Source: Chryseobacterium aquaeductus
GTDB taxonomy: Bacteria; Bacteroidota; Bacteroidia; Flavobacteriales; Weeksellaceae
Length of the DNA: 64,000 nucleotides
Assembly: GCF_905175375.1 (NCBI RefSeq)
Contig: NZ_CAJIMS010000001.1
Coordinates: 682,001 to 746,000, forward strand
Direction: 5' to 3'
Shown: positions 1-9,795 of the stretch, piece by piece
Layout of the letters: each line of letters begins with the position of its first letter
Numbering within the stretch: position 1 is the first letter of the stretch
Position numbers and translations under genes: made by a program
Notes under the pieces: model-generated
The model's input: only the letters and a program-made list of their open reading frames with translations
What the model was told of the DNA's origin: nothing
Database searches by the model: none

Positions 1-2
1 AA

Positions 3-1268
3 TCTCCACTGAACATGCAAAACGCAATCATCAGTTATGTATTGACGTTGGCAGTTTTTATGCCTGCAAGCGGATTTTTGGCAGACCGTTTCGGAACAAG
101 AAAAGTTTTCATTTTCGCTTTGGTACTTTTCAGTTTGGGTTCCATATTTTGTGCGCTTTCTCAAAATCTTACGCACTTGGTAATTTCACGAGTAATTCAG
201 GGAGTTGGCGGAAGTTTGATGACGCCAGTAGGAAAATTAGCTTTAATCAAAACTTTTAACAGAAACGAACTACTGAAGGCAATGAACTTTGCGATAGTTC
301 CTGCTTTGATCGGTCCGGTTCTCGGTCCTTTGGTTGGAGGTTACATGGTGGACTACCTTTCCTGGCACTGGATTTTCCTCATCAATATTCCTATTGGAGT
401 TTTAGGAATTGTTTTAGGTTTAAAATATATGCCCAATTACAACTCACGGGAAACCGATTTTGACCTGAAAGGCTTCCTGATCTTTGCGGCAGCTTCTCTC
501 CTACTTTCTATTTCTCTTGAATTATTTGGAGACATGCAGAATATCACACCGGTTTTACTGGTTTTTATTTTAGGATTTCTTTTCCTGTACTATTACTACC
601 ATCACGCAAAAAGAGGCAACAATCCTATTTTTCCATTAAATTTATTTCAGGTTCGTACATTTCGTGTAGGAATTATCGGAAATCTTGCAACAAGGTTAGG
701 AATCAGTTCCGTTCCATTGTTACTTCCTTTGATGATTCAGATTGCATACGGCGAATCGGCCGTCATTTCCGGTTGGGTCATTGCTCCGATGGCATTGACT
801 GCAATGTTTGGAAAATCTTCGGTCATCAGAATTTTAAACAAATATGGTTATAAAAGAACCTTGATGGTCAATACTTTCATTATCGGTATTTTAATTTGTT
901 GTCTTTCCATTCCGGATATTCACACTTCAATATTTTGGTTCGTTCCTGTGATTGCAATTTTAGGATTTTTCAACTCTATTCAATTTACTTCAATGAATAC
1001 CATTTCCATTGCAGATTTGCGAAATTTCCAAACCAGCAGCGGTAATTCTTTAATTTCGGTTAATCAGCAGTTAGCCATTGGTTTCGGGATTGCATTTGGT
1101 TTGATTGTTTTAAAGATTTACGAAAATAGCCCTGAACTGATTCAGCATGAAACTCACAATGCATTTCGTTATACATTTCTTACCGTAGGAATTTTAACGA
1201 TTCTATCAAGTTTAGTTTTCAGAAGACTTCATACGTTTGATGGCAGAAACATGAAATCCGCAGAATAA
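3..1268 (+). CDS. MFS multidrug exporter, DHA2-like (5' end outside window)
   Basis: Inner-membrane drug/proton antiporter of the major facilitator superfamily. The frame is open from base 3 with no start in sight, and the first ATG (15) falls inside the first visible membrane segment, so the true start lies upstream. The typical MFS loop 2-3 motif GFLADRFGTRK is present, followed by SRVIQGVGG and the motif C-like LIGPVLGPLVGGYMVDYLSWHW, which marks the antiporter branch. About twelve hydrophobic segments remain. An MFP or TolC-type partner could lie upstream but is not visible. Substrate unknown. Family assignment is firm, the exact subfamily is inferred. Confidence 0.88.
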   Translation, partial: SPLNMQNAIISYVLTLAVFMPASGFLADRFGTRKVFIFALVLFSLGSIFCALSQNLTHLVISRVIQGVGGSLMTPVGKLALIKTFNRNELLKAMNFAIVPALIGPVLGPLVGGYMVDYLSWHWIFLINIPIGVLGIVLGLKYMPNYNSRETDFDLKGFLIFAAASLLLSISLELFGDMQNITPVLLVFILGFLFLYYYYHHAKRGNNPIFPLNLFQVRTFRVGIIGNLATRLGISSVPLLLPLMIQIAYGESAVISGWVIAPMALTAMFGKSSVIRILNKYGYKRTLMVNTFIIGILICCLSIPDIHTSIFWFVPVIAILGFFNSIQFTSMNTISIADLRNFQTSSGNSLISVNQQLAIGFGIAFGLIVLKIYENSPELIQHETHNAFRYTFLTVGILTILSSLVFRRLHTFDGRNMKSAE

Positions 1269-1288
1269 AAGTGTTAGTGTGTTAAAGT

Positions 1289-1336
1289 ACTAGAATACTA
1301 GAATACTAGAATACTAGAATACTAGAATACTAGAAT
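1289..1336. repeat. Tandem repeat, 6 perfect copies of an 8-bp unit
   Basis: Six uninterrupted copies of ACTAGAAT follow the exporter stop codon by 20 bases, with a partial AC after the last copy. The copies are identical, as expected for a recently expanded, slippage-prone array. It lies in the 174-base gap before the first pirin gene and ends about 75 bases upstream of that gene's presumed -7 element (TAATTTTG, 1412-1419). Confidence 0.95.
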
Positions 1337-1442
1337 ACAAAAATACTCCAACCCTAAAAACTCTCATACCCAAACTTACCACACATCAATGTAATTCCAT
1401 TTTTCTTGTTCTAATTTTGTTTAAAATTAAAACAAACAGATT

Positions 1443-2318
1443 ATGGCAACTAAAAAAGTAGAAATCGTAATTCCTCCAAAGTCTGCACATTTCGTGGGAG
1501 ATGGTTTTAGGGTGCATAATTTTATTCCGAGCATACAAAAACTAGACATGAAAAGAATGGATCCTTTCATCATGTTGGATTATAATTCTAAATTTCATTT
1601 CAATCCTTCTGAGACTCCAAAAGGTGTTGGTGTACATCCGCACAGAGGTTTTGAAACCGTTACGATCGCTTATCAGGGAAAAGTAGAACATCATGACAGC
1701 GCAGGTGGCGGTGGAATTATTGGTGAAGGTGACGTACAGTGGATGACCGCAGCAAGCGGTATCCTTCACAAAGAATATCACGAAAAAGAATGGTCAAAAC
1801 AAGGCGGAATTTTCCAAATGGTTCAACTTTGGGTAAATCTTCCTGCAAAAGATAAAATGAGCAAACCAAAATATCAGGCGATTTCAAATTCAGAAATGAA
1901 AAAAGTTGATTTAGGTGAAAACGGAATCATTGAAATTATCGCCGGAGAATTTGAAGATCATAATGGATCTGCATTCACATTCACTCCCATCAATCTGATG
2001 AATGCTAAATTAAAATCTGGTGGAAAGGCAGAATTTAATTTTCCTGCAAATTTTAATACAGCAGCTTTGGTGATCGAAGGAAGTATCATGATCAATGGTG
2101 AAGAAAAAGCACCAACCAACAATTTCGTTTTGTTTAAAAATGAAGGTGAAAGCTTTACTGTTGAAGCAACGGAAGATTCTATTATATTAATTATCAGCGG
2201 GGAGCCGATCAACGAGCCTATCTTCTCGCACGGACCTTTTGTAATGAATTCCAGAGAAGAAATAATGCAGGCTTTTGAAGATTTCAACACCGGAAAATTC
2301 GGTTATTTGGAAGATTAG
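1443..2318 (+). CDS. Pirin family protein (bicupin)
   Basis: Iron-binding double-cupin protein of the pirin family; bacterial members include quercetin dioxygenases and regulators of metabolic enzymes, and the role here is unknown. 291 residues, full length. The N-terminal cupin carries the conserved HPHRGFETVT motif and the later ILHKEYH, giving the expected His/His/His/Glu iron ligands. The C-terminal cupin (about residues 160-275) includes ISGEPINEPI, typical of the family. The ATG follows a TAATTTTG -7-like element 24 bases upstream. First of a pirin / acetyltransferase / pirin run. Cytoplasmic, no signal peptide. Confidence 0.93.
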   Translation: MATKKVEIVIPPKSAHFVGDGFRVHNFIPSIQKLDMKRMDPFIMLDYNSKFHFNPSETPKGVGVHPHRGFETVTIAYQGKVEHHDSAGGGGIIGEGDVQWMTAASGILHKEYHEKEWSKQGGIFQMVQLWVNLPAKDKMSKPKYQAISNSEMKKVDLGENGIIEIIAGEFEDHNGSAFTFTPINLMNAKLKSGGKAEFNFPANFNTAALVIEGSIMINGEEKAPTNNFVLFKNEGESFTVEATEDSIILIISGEPINEPIFSHGPFVMNSREEIMQAFEDFNTGKFGYLED

Positions 2319-2350
2319 TTAAAGGAAAAAATAACCTAAATATAAATATC

Positions 2351-2668
2351 ATGAAACCAGAATTTGTAAACATTCCGTTAGTAAAAAATGAAGAAAAAAA
2401 GAGATTTGAAATAGAATTCAACGGCCATTTTGCATTTATCGACTGCAAAGAAACCAGTCAGCAGATTGCTCTCATTCATACAGAAGCCGAACCCGAATTG
2501 GCAGGAACTGGTGCAGCAGCGGCGGTAGTTGAAAAAACTTTAATCTACATCGAAGAAAGCGGTAAAAAGTTGCTTCCTTTTTGTCCTTACGTTTTCGCAT
2601 TCATAAAAAAACATCCGGAATGGAAACGTATTGTCGACGAAAGATTTGAAGGCTATGATCAACTTTAA
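2351..2668 (+). CDS. GNAT N-acetyltransferase, NATD1-like single-domain type
   Basis: Compact 105-residue acetyltransferase-fold protein. It shows the pattern of the NATD1/YidJ-like family: an N-terminal beta region (RFEIEFNGHFAFIDC), the acetyl-CoA loop region ELAGTGAAAAVVEKTL in place of the usual GxGxG/A, and the C-terminal LLPFCPYVFAFIKKHPEW, where CPxVxxxxxxHPEW is the family signature. Substrate unknown. It starts 32 bases after the upstream pirin gene and is probably cotranscribed with it. A paralogue of the same type lies at 11194. Confidence 0.85.
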   Translation: MKPEFVNIPLVKNEEKKRFEIEFNGHFAFIDCKETSQQIALIHTEAEPELAGTGAAAAVVEKTLIYIEESGKKLLPFCPYVFAFIKKHPEWKRIVDERFEGYDQL

Positions 2669-2744
2669 TTAATGTGAACACTTATCAGCATTAGAAATAT
2701 TTGATTAAATTAGCCTTAAACAAAAAACTAAAATTATAATCATC

Positions 2745-3644
2745 ATGTCAAACATCGGACTTATCATAGAAGAAAAATCAGCAGATATAGGAAATTTTTT
2801 AGTAGGAAGATTATTGCCTTTCCGTGAAAAAAGAGCGGTAGGACCTTTCGTTTTTATCGATCACATGGGACCTGCCGAACTGAAAGATTATCAGAATCTG
2901 GACGTTCCCCCACATCCGCACATTGGTCTTTCAACCTTAACTTATCTGCTTGAAGGATCAATTTTTCACAGAGACAGTATTGGAAGTGCCGTAGAAATAA
3001 AACCGGGAGCCGTGAATTGGATGACTGCAGGAAAAGGTGTTGTACATTCAGAAAGAACTCCGGAATATTTAAGAGAAACTGACAAGAGACTTCACGGATT
3101 TCAAATCTGGGTGGGTCTTCCAAAACATTTGGAGCAAAGTGAGCCAACTTTTAGCCACATTGAAGCAGATGAACTTCCGATTTGGGAAGAAAATGGAGTT
3201 CAGTACAAATTAATTGCCGGTGAAGCTTTTGATAAAAAATCTCCGGTTTCGGTTCACAGCAAATTATTTTTTATTGAAATTAAAACTAAAGCAGCTCAGA
3301 AAATAAGCATCGGACAGTATCTCTACGGCGAAGCTGCAATGTATGTTCTTGACGGAACTGTGAATATTGAAGATAACAAATACGGATCAAAACAACTTCT
3401 GATTGCAAAAAACACCAAACTTTGTGAATTTGAAATGAGCGAAAATGCAACCGTTTATCTTTTCGGTGGCGAACCTTTCGAGGAAGAACGTTTCATCTTT
3501 TGGAATTTCGTTAACTCGGACAAAGAAAAGATTGATCAGGCAAAAATAGATTGGAACGACCAAAACCACGATGCATTTCCTTTGGTTCCCGGAGATTCAG
3601 ACGACTTTGTTCCGCTTCCAAAATCAATTTTGAACAGAAAATAA
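2745..3644 (+). CDS. Pirin family protein, second copy
   Basis: Second bicupin pirin, 299 residues, clearly diverged from the one at 1443. The N-terminal cupin has VPPHPHIGLSTLTYLLEG and GKGVVHSERTP, keeping the His-x-His and His-x-Glu ligands expected for iron. The C-terminal cupin is followed by an extended tail ending FVPLPKSILNRK. The gap of 76 bases after the acetyltransferase contains no hairpin, so cotranscription is possible. Two different pirins around one acetyltransferase suggests a small redox or electrophile-response operon (inference). Confidence 0.92.
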   Translation: MSNIGLIIEEKSADIGNFLVGRLLPFREKRAVGPFVFIDHMGPAELKDYQNLDVPPHPHIGLSTLTYLLEGSIFHRDSIGSAVEIKPGAVNWMTAGKGVVHSERTPEYLRETDKRLHGFQIWVGLPKHLEQSEPTFSHIEADELPIWEENGVQYKLIAGEAFDKKSPVSVHSKLFFIEIKTKAAQKISIGQYLYGEAAMYVLDGTVNIEDNKYGSKQLLIAKNTKLCEFEMSENATVYLFGGEPFEEERFIFWNFVNSDKEKIDQAKIDWNDQNHDAFPLVPGDSDDFVPLPKSILNRK

Positions 3645-3648
3645 CAAA

Positions 3649-3682
3649 AAGCCAATTATACCATACAATTTATAAATGGCTT
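3649..3682 (+). terminator. Probable terminator hairpin after pirin 2
   Basis: A 12-bp stem with one mismatch (AAGCCAATTATA against TATAAATGGCTT) around a 10-base loop, just after the pirin stop and in front of the convergent lipoprotein stop. The T-rich tail is weak, so it may be only a partial terminator. Confidence 0.5.
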
Positions 3683-3703
3683 ATTTAAAATCAAAATTTA
3701 ATA

Positions 3704-4075
3704 CTATTTAGTTCTTTGTGCTTCAGAAAGCCTTGTTACAAAATCTGCCCAAAGTTGAGAATCTTGCGATGTCATTTTAGATTGCCATGCTGCTTGTTTC
3801 GATGTCCACTCTTTAGATTTTTCAGCCAGCGCGTCTATTTTTGCGATATCTCCGGATTTTGAAGCTGCAGTCATTTCAGTAACCATGGTTGCATATTCTA
3901 TAGCAAATTTCTGAACTTCCTGATTACTGAATTGTGGCACCGCTACACCATCAAATGTTGCATACGTTTTGGTAGACACTTTCTCTTCAATTACCGATTT
4001 TTTGGTATCATCTTTTTTGCAGGCAGTAGTGCAAACTAACGCGAAAGCCGTTAAGAACAAAGTAATTTTTTTCAT
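3704..4075 (-). CDS. Small predicted lipoprotein, unknown function
   Basis: 123 residues with a lipoprotein signal: Lys-Lys start, hydrophobic core, and a lipobox ending TTAC with the acylated Cys at about residue 19, followed by KKDD. In Bacteroidota a charged segment directly after the Cys fits a surface lipoprotein export signal (inference). The mature part is short, helical and rich in Ala, Lys and Thr, with no domain I recognise. Convergent with the pirin gene; its upstream side faces the long AT-rich gap. Confidence 0.75.
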   Translation of the reverse strand: MKKITLFLTAFALVCTTACKKDDTKKSVIEEKVSTKTYATFDGVAVPQFSNQEVQKFAIEYATMVTEMTAASKSGDIAKIDALAEKSKEWTSKQAAWQSKMTSQDSQLWADFVTRLSEAQRTK

Positions 4076-4831
4076 ACGTATAATATTTTAATATTCAAAC
4101 AAATATAAAATTTTTTGATAATAATTTAAAAAAAAACAACCAATTATATGTAAATTTTATAATAAAAACTCAGTTCTTTTAATAATTATCAATTTACTTA
4201 AATCAACATAAAAGAATATCATTACAAATTCAATTATATATTAGAAGATTGGATAATTTAAATTTAATAATATTTGATTATAAGAATTTTTACTAAACCT
4301 TATTATGCATTTTTCTACAGATATAAATGAATGTTAAAAAGCCACTTTATTAAAAGTGGAATAGAATTTAGAAAAATAATTTTAGCAGTTAAACCTTATA
4401 AATTTCTTATGCAGGTTTTTCATCAGTTGCTACTGATCTTTTCGTTGCTGTAGTAGGCTTTTTAAATTTCTTTCTTGAAAGTGATTAAAAGATATTTTTT
4501 TGATTTTTAAAATATCTCAAATCTTGAAAAACAAAATTTAAATTATGAATAACTTAAATAAGAAAATAAATCAATAAATCTTAAGCCTTTTATTAAATTC
4601 ATTGATAATAATTTAAATAACTAACATAATAATTTATTATTATCAAATTAATACCATAACACAAACTTTGATGAATAAAATTTAAAAATAATTAATATTT
4701 TCCTCTATAAAAAAAATAAATAAACAACAAATCTGTATATTCATTAAAAATAATTTAACAAATGACTGGTTATATTGATATAATTATTTAATTTTATCAA
4801 AATCATTAGATTATTTAAAATAATAAACACT
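4076..4831. other. Very AT-rich intergenic region, 756 bases
   Basis: This gap is conspicuously richer in A and T than its neighbours and has stops in every frame. It holds the upstream regions of the divergent lipoprotein and adhesin genes. I find no clear TAnnTTTG promoter and no RNA gene. The only coding-like trace is the lysine-rich remnant at 4407-4484. It looks like spacer or a transfer boundary next to the adhesin locus. Confidence 0.6.
4407..4484 (-). pseudogene. Possible 3' remnant of a small basic protein gene
   Basis: On the minus strand a 25-codon open stretch reads SLSRKKFKKPTTATKRSVA followed by TDEKPA and TAA. It is preceded by an in-frame TAA and has no start codon. Composition (Lys/Arg/Thr/Pro/Ala, base-balanced codons) differs sharply from the surrounding AT-rich spacer, as in the tail of a DNA-binding basic protein. 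Chance cannot be excluded for a piece this short. Confidence 0.3.
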
Positions 4832-7800
4832 ATGGAACAATTTTACAGAGCGAAAAAAACCCGGCCTAGAAGCCGGTATTGGTTTAGTAAATGGTATAAA
4901 TTACTACCACTATTAATCACTTTATTTACCACAGCAAGTCTATTGGGACAAAATGCATCCCAATATTCTTTTTCACAATCTAGTGGCACTTATACTGCTT
5001 TATCTTCTCCTACCGTATTGGGATCTGGTGCCTCATTGGATAATCAAACTTATAATATTGCATCAACCAGTTTAAGTGGTTTTAGTTTTAATTTTGCAGG
5101 AACAAATTATACCTCATTTACAGTCTCCGCAAATGGATTTATTGGTTTCGGACCTAGTTTAATGTCGGGATCTAATTATGCTCCAATTAGTTCAAGTACA
5201 GGAGGTAATGCTTTTGTAGCTGCATATGCAGATGATTTAGGAGGACTAAGTGCAAGTACTCAAATTTCTTGGAAACTTGAAGGTTCTTCGCCAAATAGAG
5301 AATTGGTAGTAGAATATAAAAATATAAGAAACTATAATATTAGTAATGTAGATTTATCTTTCCAAATCAGACTACAAGAGACTACTAATATTATTAATAT
5401 AGTATATGGCACAATGACATATACAAGTACTACAAGTGATGCTAGTCAGGTTGGTATTAAATCTAGTACTACTACAGGACATTTTAGTAATAGAACTACT
5501 ACTACCAATTGGAATTCTACTACAGGTGGAACTACAAACTCAGCAACGTGTACAGTATTAAACACAATAACAATGCCTTCATCGGGACTTACTTTCACCT
5601 ATGCCCCTCCATCACCTTGTACCGGAACGCCTACCGCTGGATCTGTAGCTCCTACCACACAAAATATTTGTAGTGGTACAACACCTACATCTCTAACACT
5701 TACCGGATACTCTACAGGAGTTACCGGCATTACATTTCAATGGGAACAATCTGCAGATAACAGTTCTTGGGCAAATGTGACAGGAGGATCAGGAGCTACT
5801 ACAGCAACATATACTCCTGCTTCTTTTGGCGGAACACTTATCTACTATAGATGTAAAGTTACCTGTACAGGTAGTACATTGTTTAGCTATTCAAATACTG
5901 TAACGATAGATAACCCTTCAAATCCAACAACACAAGTTAGCGGGTTAGCATTTTCTAATATTACTCAGTCTAGCTTTACCCCCACATGGACTAACGGTAA
6001 CGGAAACAGAAGAGTTGTATATATAAGCGACAATCCTATTATAGACCCTACAAATGGTACCGCTAATGCGCTTACAACAAATACTGTTTATTCGGGAAGT
6101 GGTCAACAAATTGTTTATGATGGTACAGGAACATCGGTAGCTATTACTGGACTTATTCTAGGAACATCATATTATGTAAAAGTATATGAGTATACTCGTT
6201 GTGGCTCCACAAACCCATACACTTACTACTACAATACAAGCTCAGGAACCAATGCAAATACAGGTAGTCCTTTAGCACCTATAGCCGTTCCGTGGACAGA
6301 AGCATTTGCCACTACTACTTTACCAAATTCCTGGACGAATAGTTCTTCATGGTCTATTGGTAATATAAATGCAACCATAAGCTCAGGTACGACATCTAAT
6401 TATATTTACTATAATTTGTATGACTCAACTACAACTACAACAGCAAATTTTTCAACAGCTACTTTTGCGTCGCTACCTGCAAATTCCCTACTAAGGTTTA
6501 ATTATAATTTATCAAACTACAGTAGTCCTTTTGCTCCACCAGCTGCAGGAAGTGGTAACTTTATCGTGGCAATCTCTACCAATAACGGAAGTACTTATAC
6601 CAATGTGGCTACTGTAACAAACGATGGCACGTCAGGATGGAAAACCTATACCTACGATTTAGCATCTTATGCTGGACAACAAATTAAGGTAAGGCTCACT
6701 GGTAACTGGACCTCCGGAGATTATTATTTATCTTTTGATAATTTTAAAATAGAGGAAATCGCTGCATGCGACATTGCAACTAACATATCTTCATCTAATG
6801 TTACTGCAGTAAGCGCTACTCTAAATTGGACATCATCTTTCTCCAATCCAAGTGGAGGCTATGAATACGAAATAAGAACTAGCGGTGCTGCTGGAAGCGG
6901 ATCTACAGGCTTATTTTCTAGCGGATCTGTTGGAGCAGGTATCTTAACTGCTAATATTTCTGGATTATCTCCTGCAACATTATATAACGCATATATAAGA
7001 AGCAATTGTGATACACAAGGCTATAGTCTTTGGAGTAATGCTACTTCATTCACCACATTCTGCAGTACTCCCTCCGACGCTAGCAACATAGTGATCTCAA
7101 ATATCACTTCTACAACATTATCACTCAGTTACACCGCAGCTCCTGTAGCTCCTACTGGATATATGCTTTTTCAATCTACGAGTGCAGTAGCTCCTACACT
7201 TACTAATGGCTCATCATACAATAGTGGGACAAGCTATACTATTGGAGGACAAAATTATTCGTGTCTTGTAAATAACAACACAGGAACTTCTTGGAATATA
7301 ACTTCACTCACCAGCAATTCAAGACTTTATTATTATGTATTCTCGATTACAAATAGCGGTTGTAGTAATACTTACTCTCCAGGAATAAGCAGTGCTCCTG
7401 TTACAACATGTTCAGCAGCGCCTACCTCTCCTACGGTAACAGGAATTACAACTAATGGAGCCAATGTGTCTTGGACAGCTTCTGCAGTTGGAGGAGCCTT
7501 TGCAACCATAAATTACTCTTTAGAGGTATATACAGACGCTGCATACACAAACCAAGTTGCTGGCTCTCCATATTCTACAGGAACTCTTCTTACTCAGTCA
7601 TTGAGTGGTTTATCACCATCTACACTGTATTACTATCGTATAAGATCTACAAACGGATCTTGTAACAGTAGCTTTGTTACAGGCTCTTTTACTACTCTTT
7701 GCAGTACAATATCGGCGCCTACTGTAGTACAGGATTTCAGTACTTTTTCGGGAGCAGCACCAAACCCAGTATGTTGGACTGAAGCCACAGGAACTTTAGC

Positions 7801-9790
7801 CGCTTCTTCTACATTATCTGGAACAACGAGTGCATGGCTTAATAAAGCCAATGGATTTGCCAATATAAGCTCAGCAAATATGGGAGTTTCCATCAACTTA
7901 TACAGTACAAAAAATGAATGGATTATATCTCCTGCGATAAACCTAGGTTCTTCACCCGGATTATACTTATTAAAATATAGATATGCAGTAACAGGTTATA
8001 ATAGCACTACCGCTCAAACTACTTTAAATACTCATAAAGTAAGTGTTGTGATTTCCACCAACGGAGGCGCTACATGGAGTAACGCAAATACTCTAAAAAC
8101 CTATACTGGTACTGGTACATATAGCAATACAGGAGCATTTGAAACAATTAACCTAAGTGCTTATTCCGGAGTAGTGAAAATTGCTTTTGTAGCAACGACA
8201 AGTTCTACTACACCAGATATAGACTTCCATATTGATGATTTTTCTATAGAGGCAGTGCCTTCTCCTATTTGGACAGGAAATCCTGCATCTTGGGTAAACG
8301 GATCACCTGTAGCTAATTTGCCTGCTACTATAGATTCAGACTACTCCGGACCTTCTTTCACTTCCTTAAATCTAAATGTAAATGCCGGAAAAACACTTGA
8401 TATAAACAATGGAACAACGGTAACAACAGCTAACATTTCAAATAATGGTAATATTAATGTAAATGATGGAGGAAACCTTATTCAAACTGTAGGGTCTTCT
8501 TATTCAGGAAGCGGAATATTTAAAGTAAATAAAAACGGAACCAGCTTACTAGACAAATATGCATTTTGGACTTCTCCCGTAGTGGGACAAAACCTAAATG
8601 AAATTTATGGTTCTGGAAATACTCCACCGTACATTACAACTTATGATACATCAACTGATTATTTTGTAAACGCAGCCTCTACTACAGGAGCATTTGGGGT
8701 TGGATATGCAATTAAAACACCATCTGTTTCAAATACTACGTTTACGGGAAATCCAAATAACGATGCCCAAACAACAGCTATATCTACTGTAGGAAACGGA
8801 TTCAATTTAATAGGTAATCCATATCCTTCCAATTTGGATTTGAACGCATTTTATAATGCCAATTCATCAAACATAGCTAATACATTATACTTTTGGGATA
8901 ACACAAGTAGTAACGTTACTACCCAACAAGGTGCTACAACTACAAACTTTGGATATGCCACTTACAATCCAGTTTCTAGTACTTGGGCTCCTGCTCCAAA
9001 TATTTCTGCTTTACCTACTGGTACTGCAGCAAAAATAGGACAAGGATTTATTATAAAGGCTTCCAGCGGTACTTCTGTAAGTTTTAATAATACTATGAGA
9101 GTTTCTAACTCTGCAGCTTTCTTTAATAAAAACAACTCTAATATCGAAGGCAAATATTGGCTAAAACTAGCTTCGTCTTACAATACAAATAATACCTTGG
9201 CAATTGTATATGCTCAAGCAGCTAGTAACTATTTAGATAATTATGACTCTAAAGCATTTGGAAATACTTCAGACAGTTTTTACTCATTAGTTAATGCCGA
9301 TAAATTAATTATTCAAGGAAGAACTAGTTTCAATATCAATGATGTAGTACCTCTAGGCAACAAACATTTTGAAAACGGAACTTTTGTAATCTCACTGTCA
9401 CAAAAAGAAGGATTGTTTAGTAACGGACAAGAAATCTATTTACATGATAAATTGCAGAATACTTACACCAATCTGCAAACTTCAAATTATACTTTCACCA
9501 GTAATTCGGGTGAAACAGGTAACAGATTCGAAATTGTATATAAATTAAGTACTTTAGGCACTTCTGAAACACAAAACTCTGATATAAAAATATATAGAGA
9601 TGGTGATGATTTCGTTGTTGAAAACAGCAAATCTATCCAAAGTGTACAATTATTTGATGCTTCCGGAAGACTTGTTCAAAATTTAAAATCCAATGAAAAA
9701 ATCATACGATTGAAAGGAATAAGTCAAGGAATGTATATTATAAAGGCTACTTCTGAAGGAAAAGAATACACAAGAAAAATTGTAAAATAA
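4832..9790 (+). CDS. Large surface adhesin-like protein with T9SS type A sorting domain
   Basis: 1652-residue secreted multidomain protein. A long basic N-region (residues 1-20, Lys/Arg/Trp-rich) precedes a hydrophobic core and a likely cleavage near Gln40. Next come a beta domain (about 45-255), an Ig-like domain (about 262-362, two Cys), fibronectin III-like repeats (about 370-480 and 650-955), and two jelly-roll modules resembling cleaved-adhesin/MAM domains (about 485-645 and 960-1145), each ending in a DNFKIEE or DDFSIEA motif. A further Thr/Ser/Asn-rich beta region leads to a C-terminal type A sorting domain (about 1580-1652) with FDASGRLVQNL and GMYIIKATSEG. That signal targets export by the GldKLMN-type system (31470-36233). 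The ligand is unknown. The next gene begins 5 bases downstream. Confidence 0.9.
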   Translation: MEQFYRAKKTRPRSRYWFSKWYKLLPLLITLFTTASLLGQNASQYSFSQSSGTYTALSSPTVLGSGASLDNQTYNIASTSLSGFSFNFAGTNYTSFTVSANGFIGFGPSLMSGSNYAPISSSTGGNAFVAAYADDLGGLSASTQISWKLEGSSPNRELVVEYKNIRNYNISNVDLSFQIRLQETTNIINIVYGTMTYTSTTSDASQVGIKSSTTTGHFSNRTTTTNWNSTTGGTTNSATCTVLNTITMPSSGLTFTYAPPSPCTGTPTAGSVAPTTQNICSGTTPTSLTLTGYSTGVTGITFQWEQSADNSSWANVTGGSGATTATYTPASFGGTLIYYRCKVTCTGSTLFSYSNTVTIDNPSNPTTQVSGLAFSNITQSSFTPTWTNGNGNRRVVYISDNPIIDPTNGTANALTTNTVYSGSGQQIVYDGTGTSVAITGLILGTSYYVKVYEYTRCGSTNPYTYYYNTSSGTNANTGSPLAPIAVPWTEAFATTTLPNSWTNSSSWSIGNINATISSGTTSNYIYYNLYDSTTTTTANFSTATFASLPANSLLRFNYNLSNYSSPFAPPAAGSGNFIVAISTNNGSTYTNVATVTNDGTSGWKTYTYDLASYAGQQIKVRLTGNWTSGDYYLSFDNFKIEEIAACDIATNISSSNVTAVSATLNWTSSFSNPSGGYEYEIRTSGAAGSGSTGLFSSGSVGAGILTANISGLSPATLYNAYIRSNCDTQGYSLWSNATSFTTFCSTPSDASNIVISNITSTTLSLSYTAAPVAPTGYMLFQSTSAVAPTLTNGSSYNSGTSYTIGGQNYSCLVNNNTGTSWNITSLTSNSRLYYYVFSITNSGCSNTYSPGISSAPVTTCSAAPTSPTVTGITTNGANVSWTASAVGGAFATINYSLEVYTDAAYTNQVAGSPYSTGTLLTQSLSGLSPSTLYYYRIRSTNGSCNSSFVTGSFTTLCSTISAPTVVQDFSTFSGAAPNPVCWTEATGTLAASSTLSGTTSAWLNKANGFANISSANMGVSINLYSTKNEWIISPAINLGSSPGLYLLKYRYAVTGYNSTTAQTTLNTHKVSVVISTNGGATWSNANTLKTYTGTGTYSNTGAFETINLSAYSGVVKIAFVATTSSTTPDIDFHIDDFSIEAVPSPIWTGNPASWVNGSPVANLPATIDSDYSGPSFTSLNLNVNAGKTLDINNGTTVTTANISNNGNINVNDGGNLIQTVGSSYSGSGIFKVNKNGTSLLDKYAFWTSPVVGQNLNEIYGSGNTPPYITTYDTSTDYFVNAASTTGAFGVGYAIKTPSVSNTTFTGNPNNDAQTTAISTVGNGFNLIGNPYPSNLDLNAFYNANSSNIANTLYFWDNTSSNVTTQQGATTTNFGYATYNPVSSTWAPAPNISALPTGTAAKIGQGFIIKASSGTSVSFNNTMRVSNSAAFFNKNNSNIEGKYWLKLASSYNTNNTLAIVYAQAASNYLDNYDSKAFGNTSDSFYSLVNADKLIIQGRTSFNINDVVPLGNKHFENGTFVISLSQKEGLFSNGQEIYLHDKLQNTYTNLQTSNYTFTSNSGETGNRFEIVYKLSTLGTSETQNSDIKIYRDGDDFVVENSKSIQSVQLFDASGRLVQNLKSNEKIIRLKGISQGMYIIKATSEGKEYTRKIVK

Positions 9791-9795
9791 AGATT

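Noticed and set aside
1289..1336. CRISPR array
   Set aside because: The units are 8 bases with no spacers; it is a microsatellite, and no cas genes are present.
7633..7896. Minus-strand frame inside the adhesin gene
   Set aside because: Shadow of the Thr/Ser-rich coding strand; the adhesin frame is continuous and has a signal and sorting domain.
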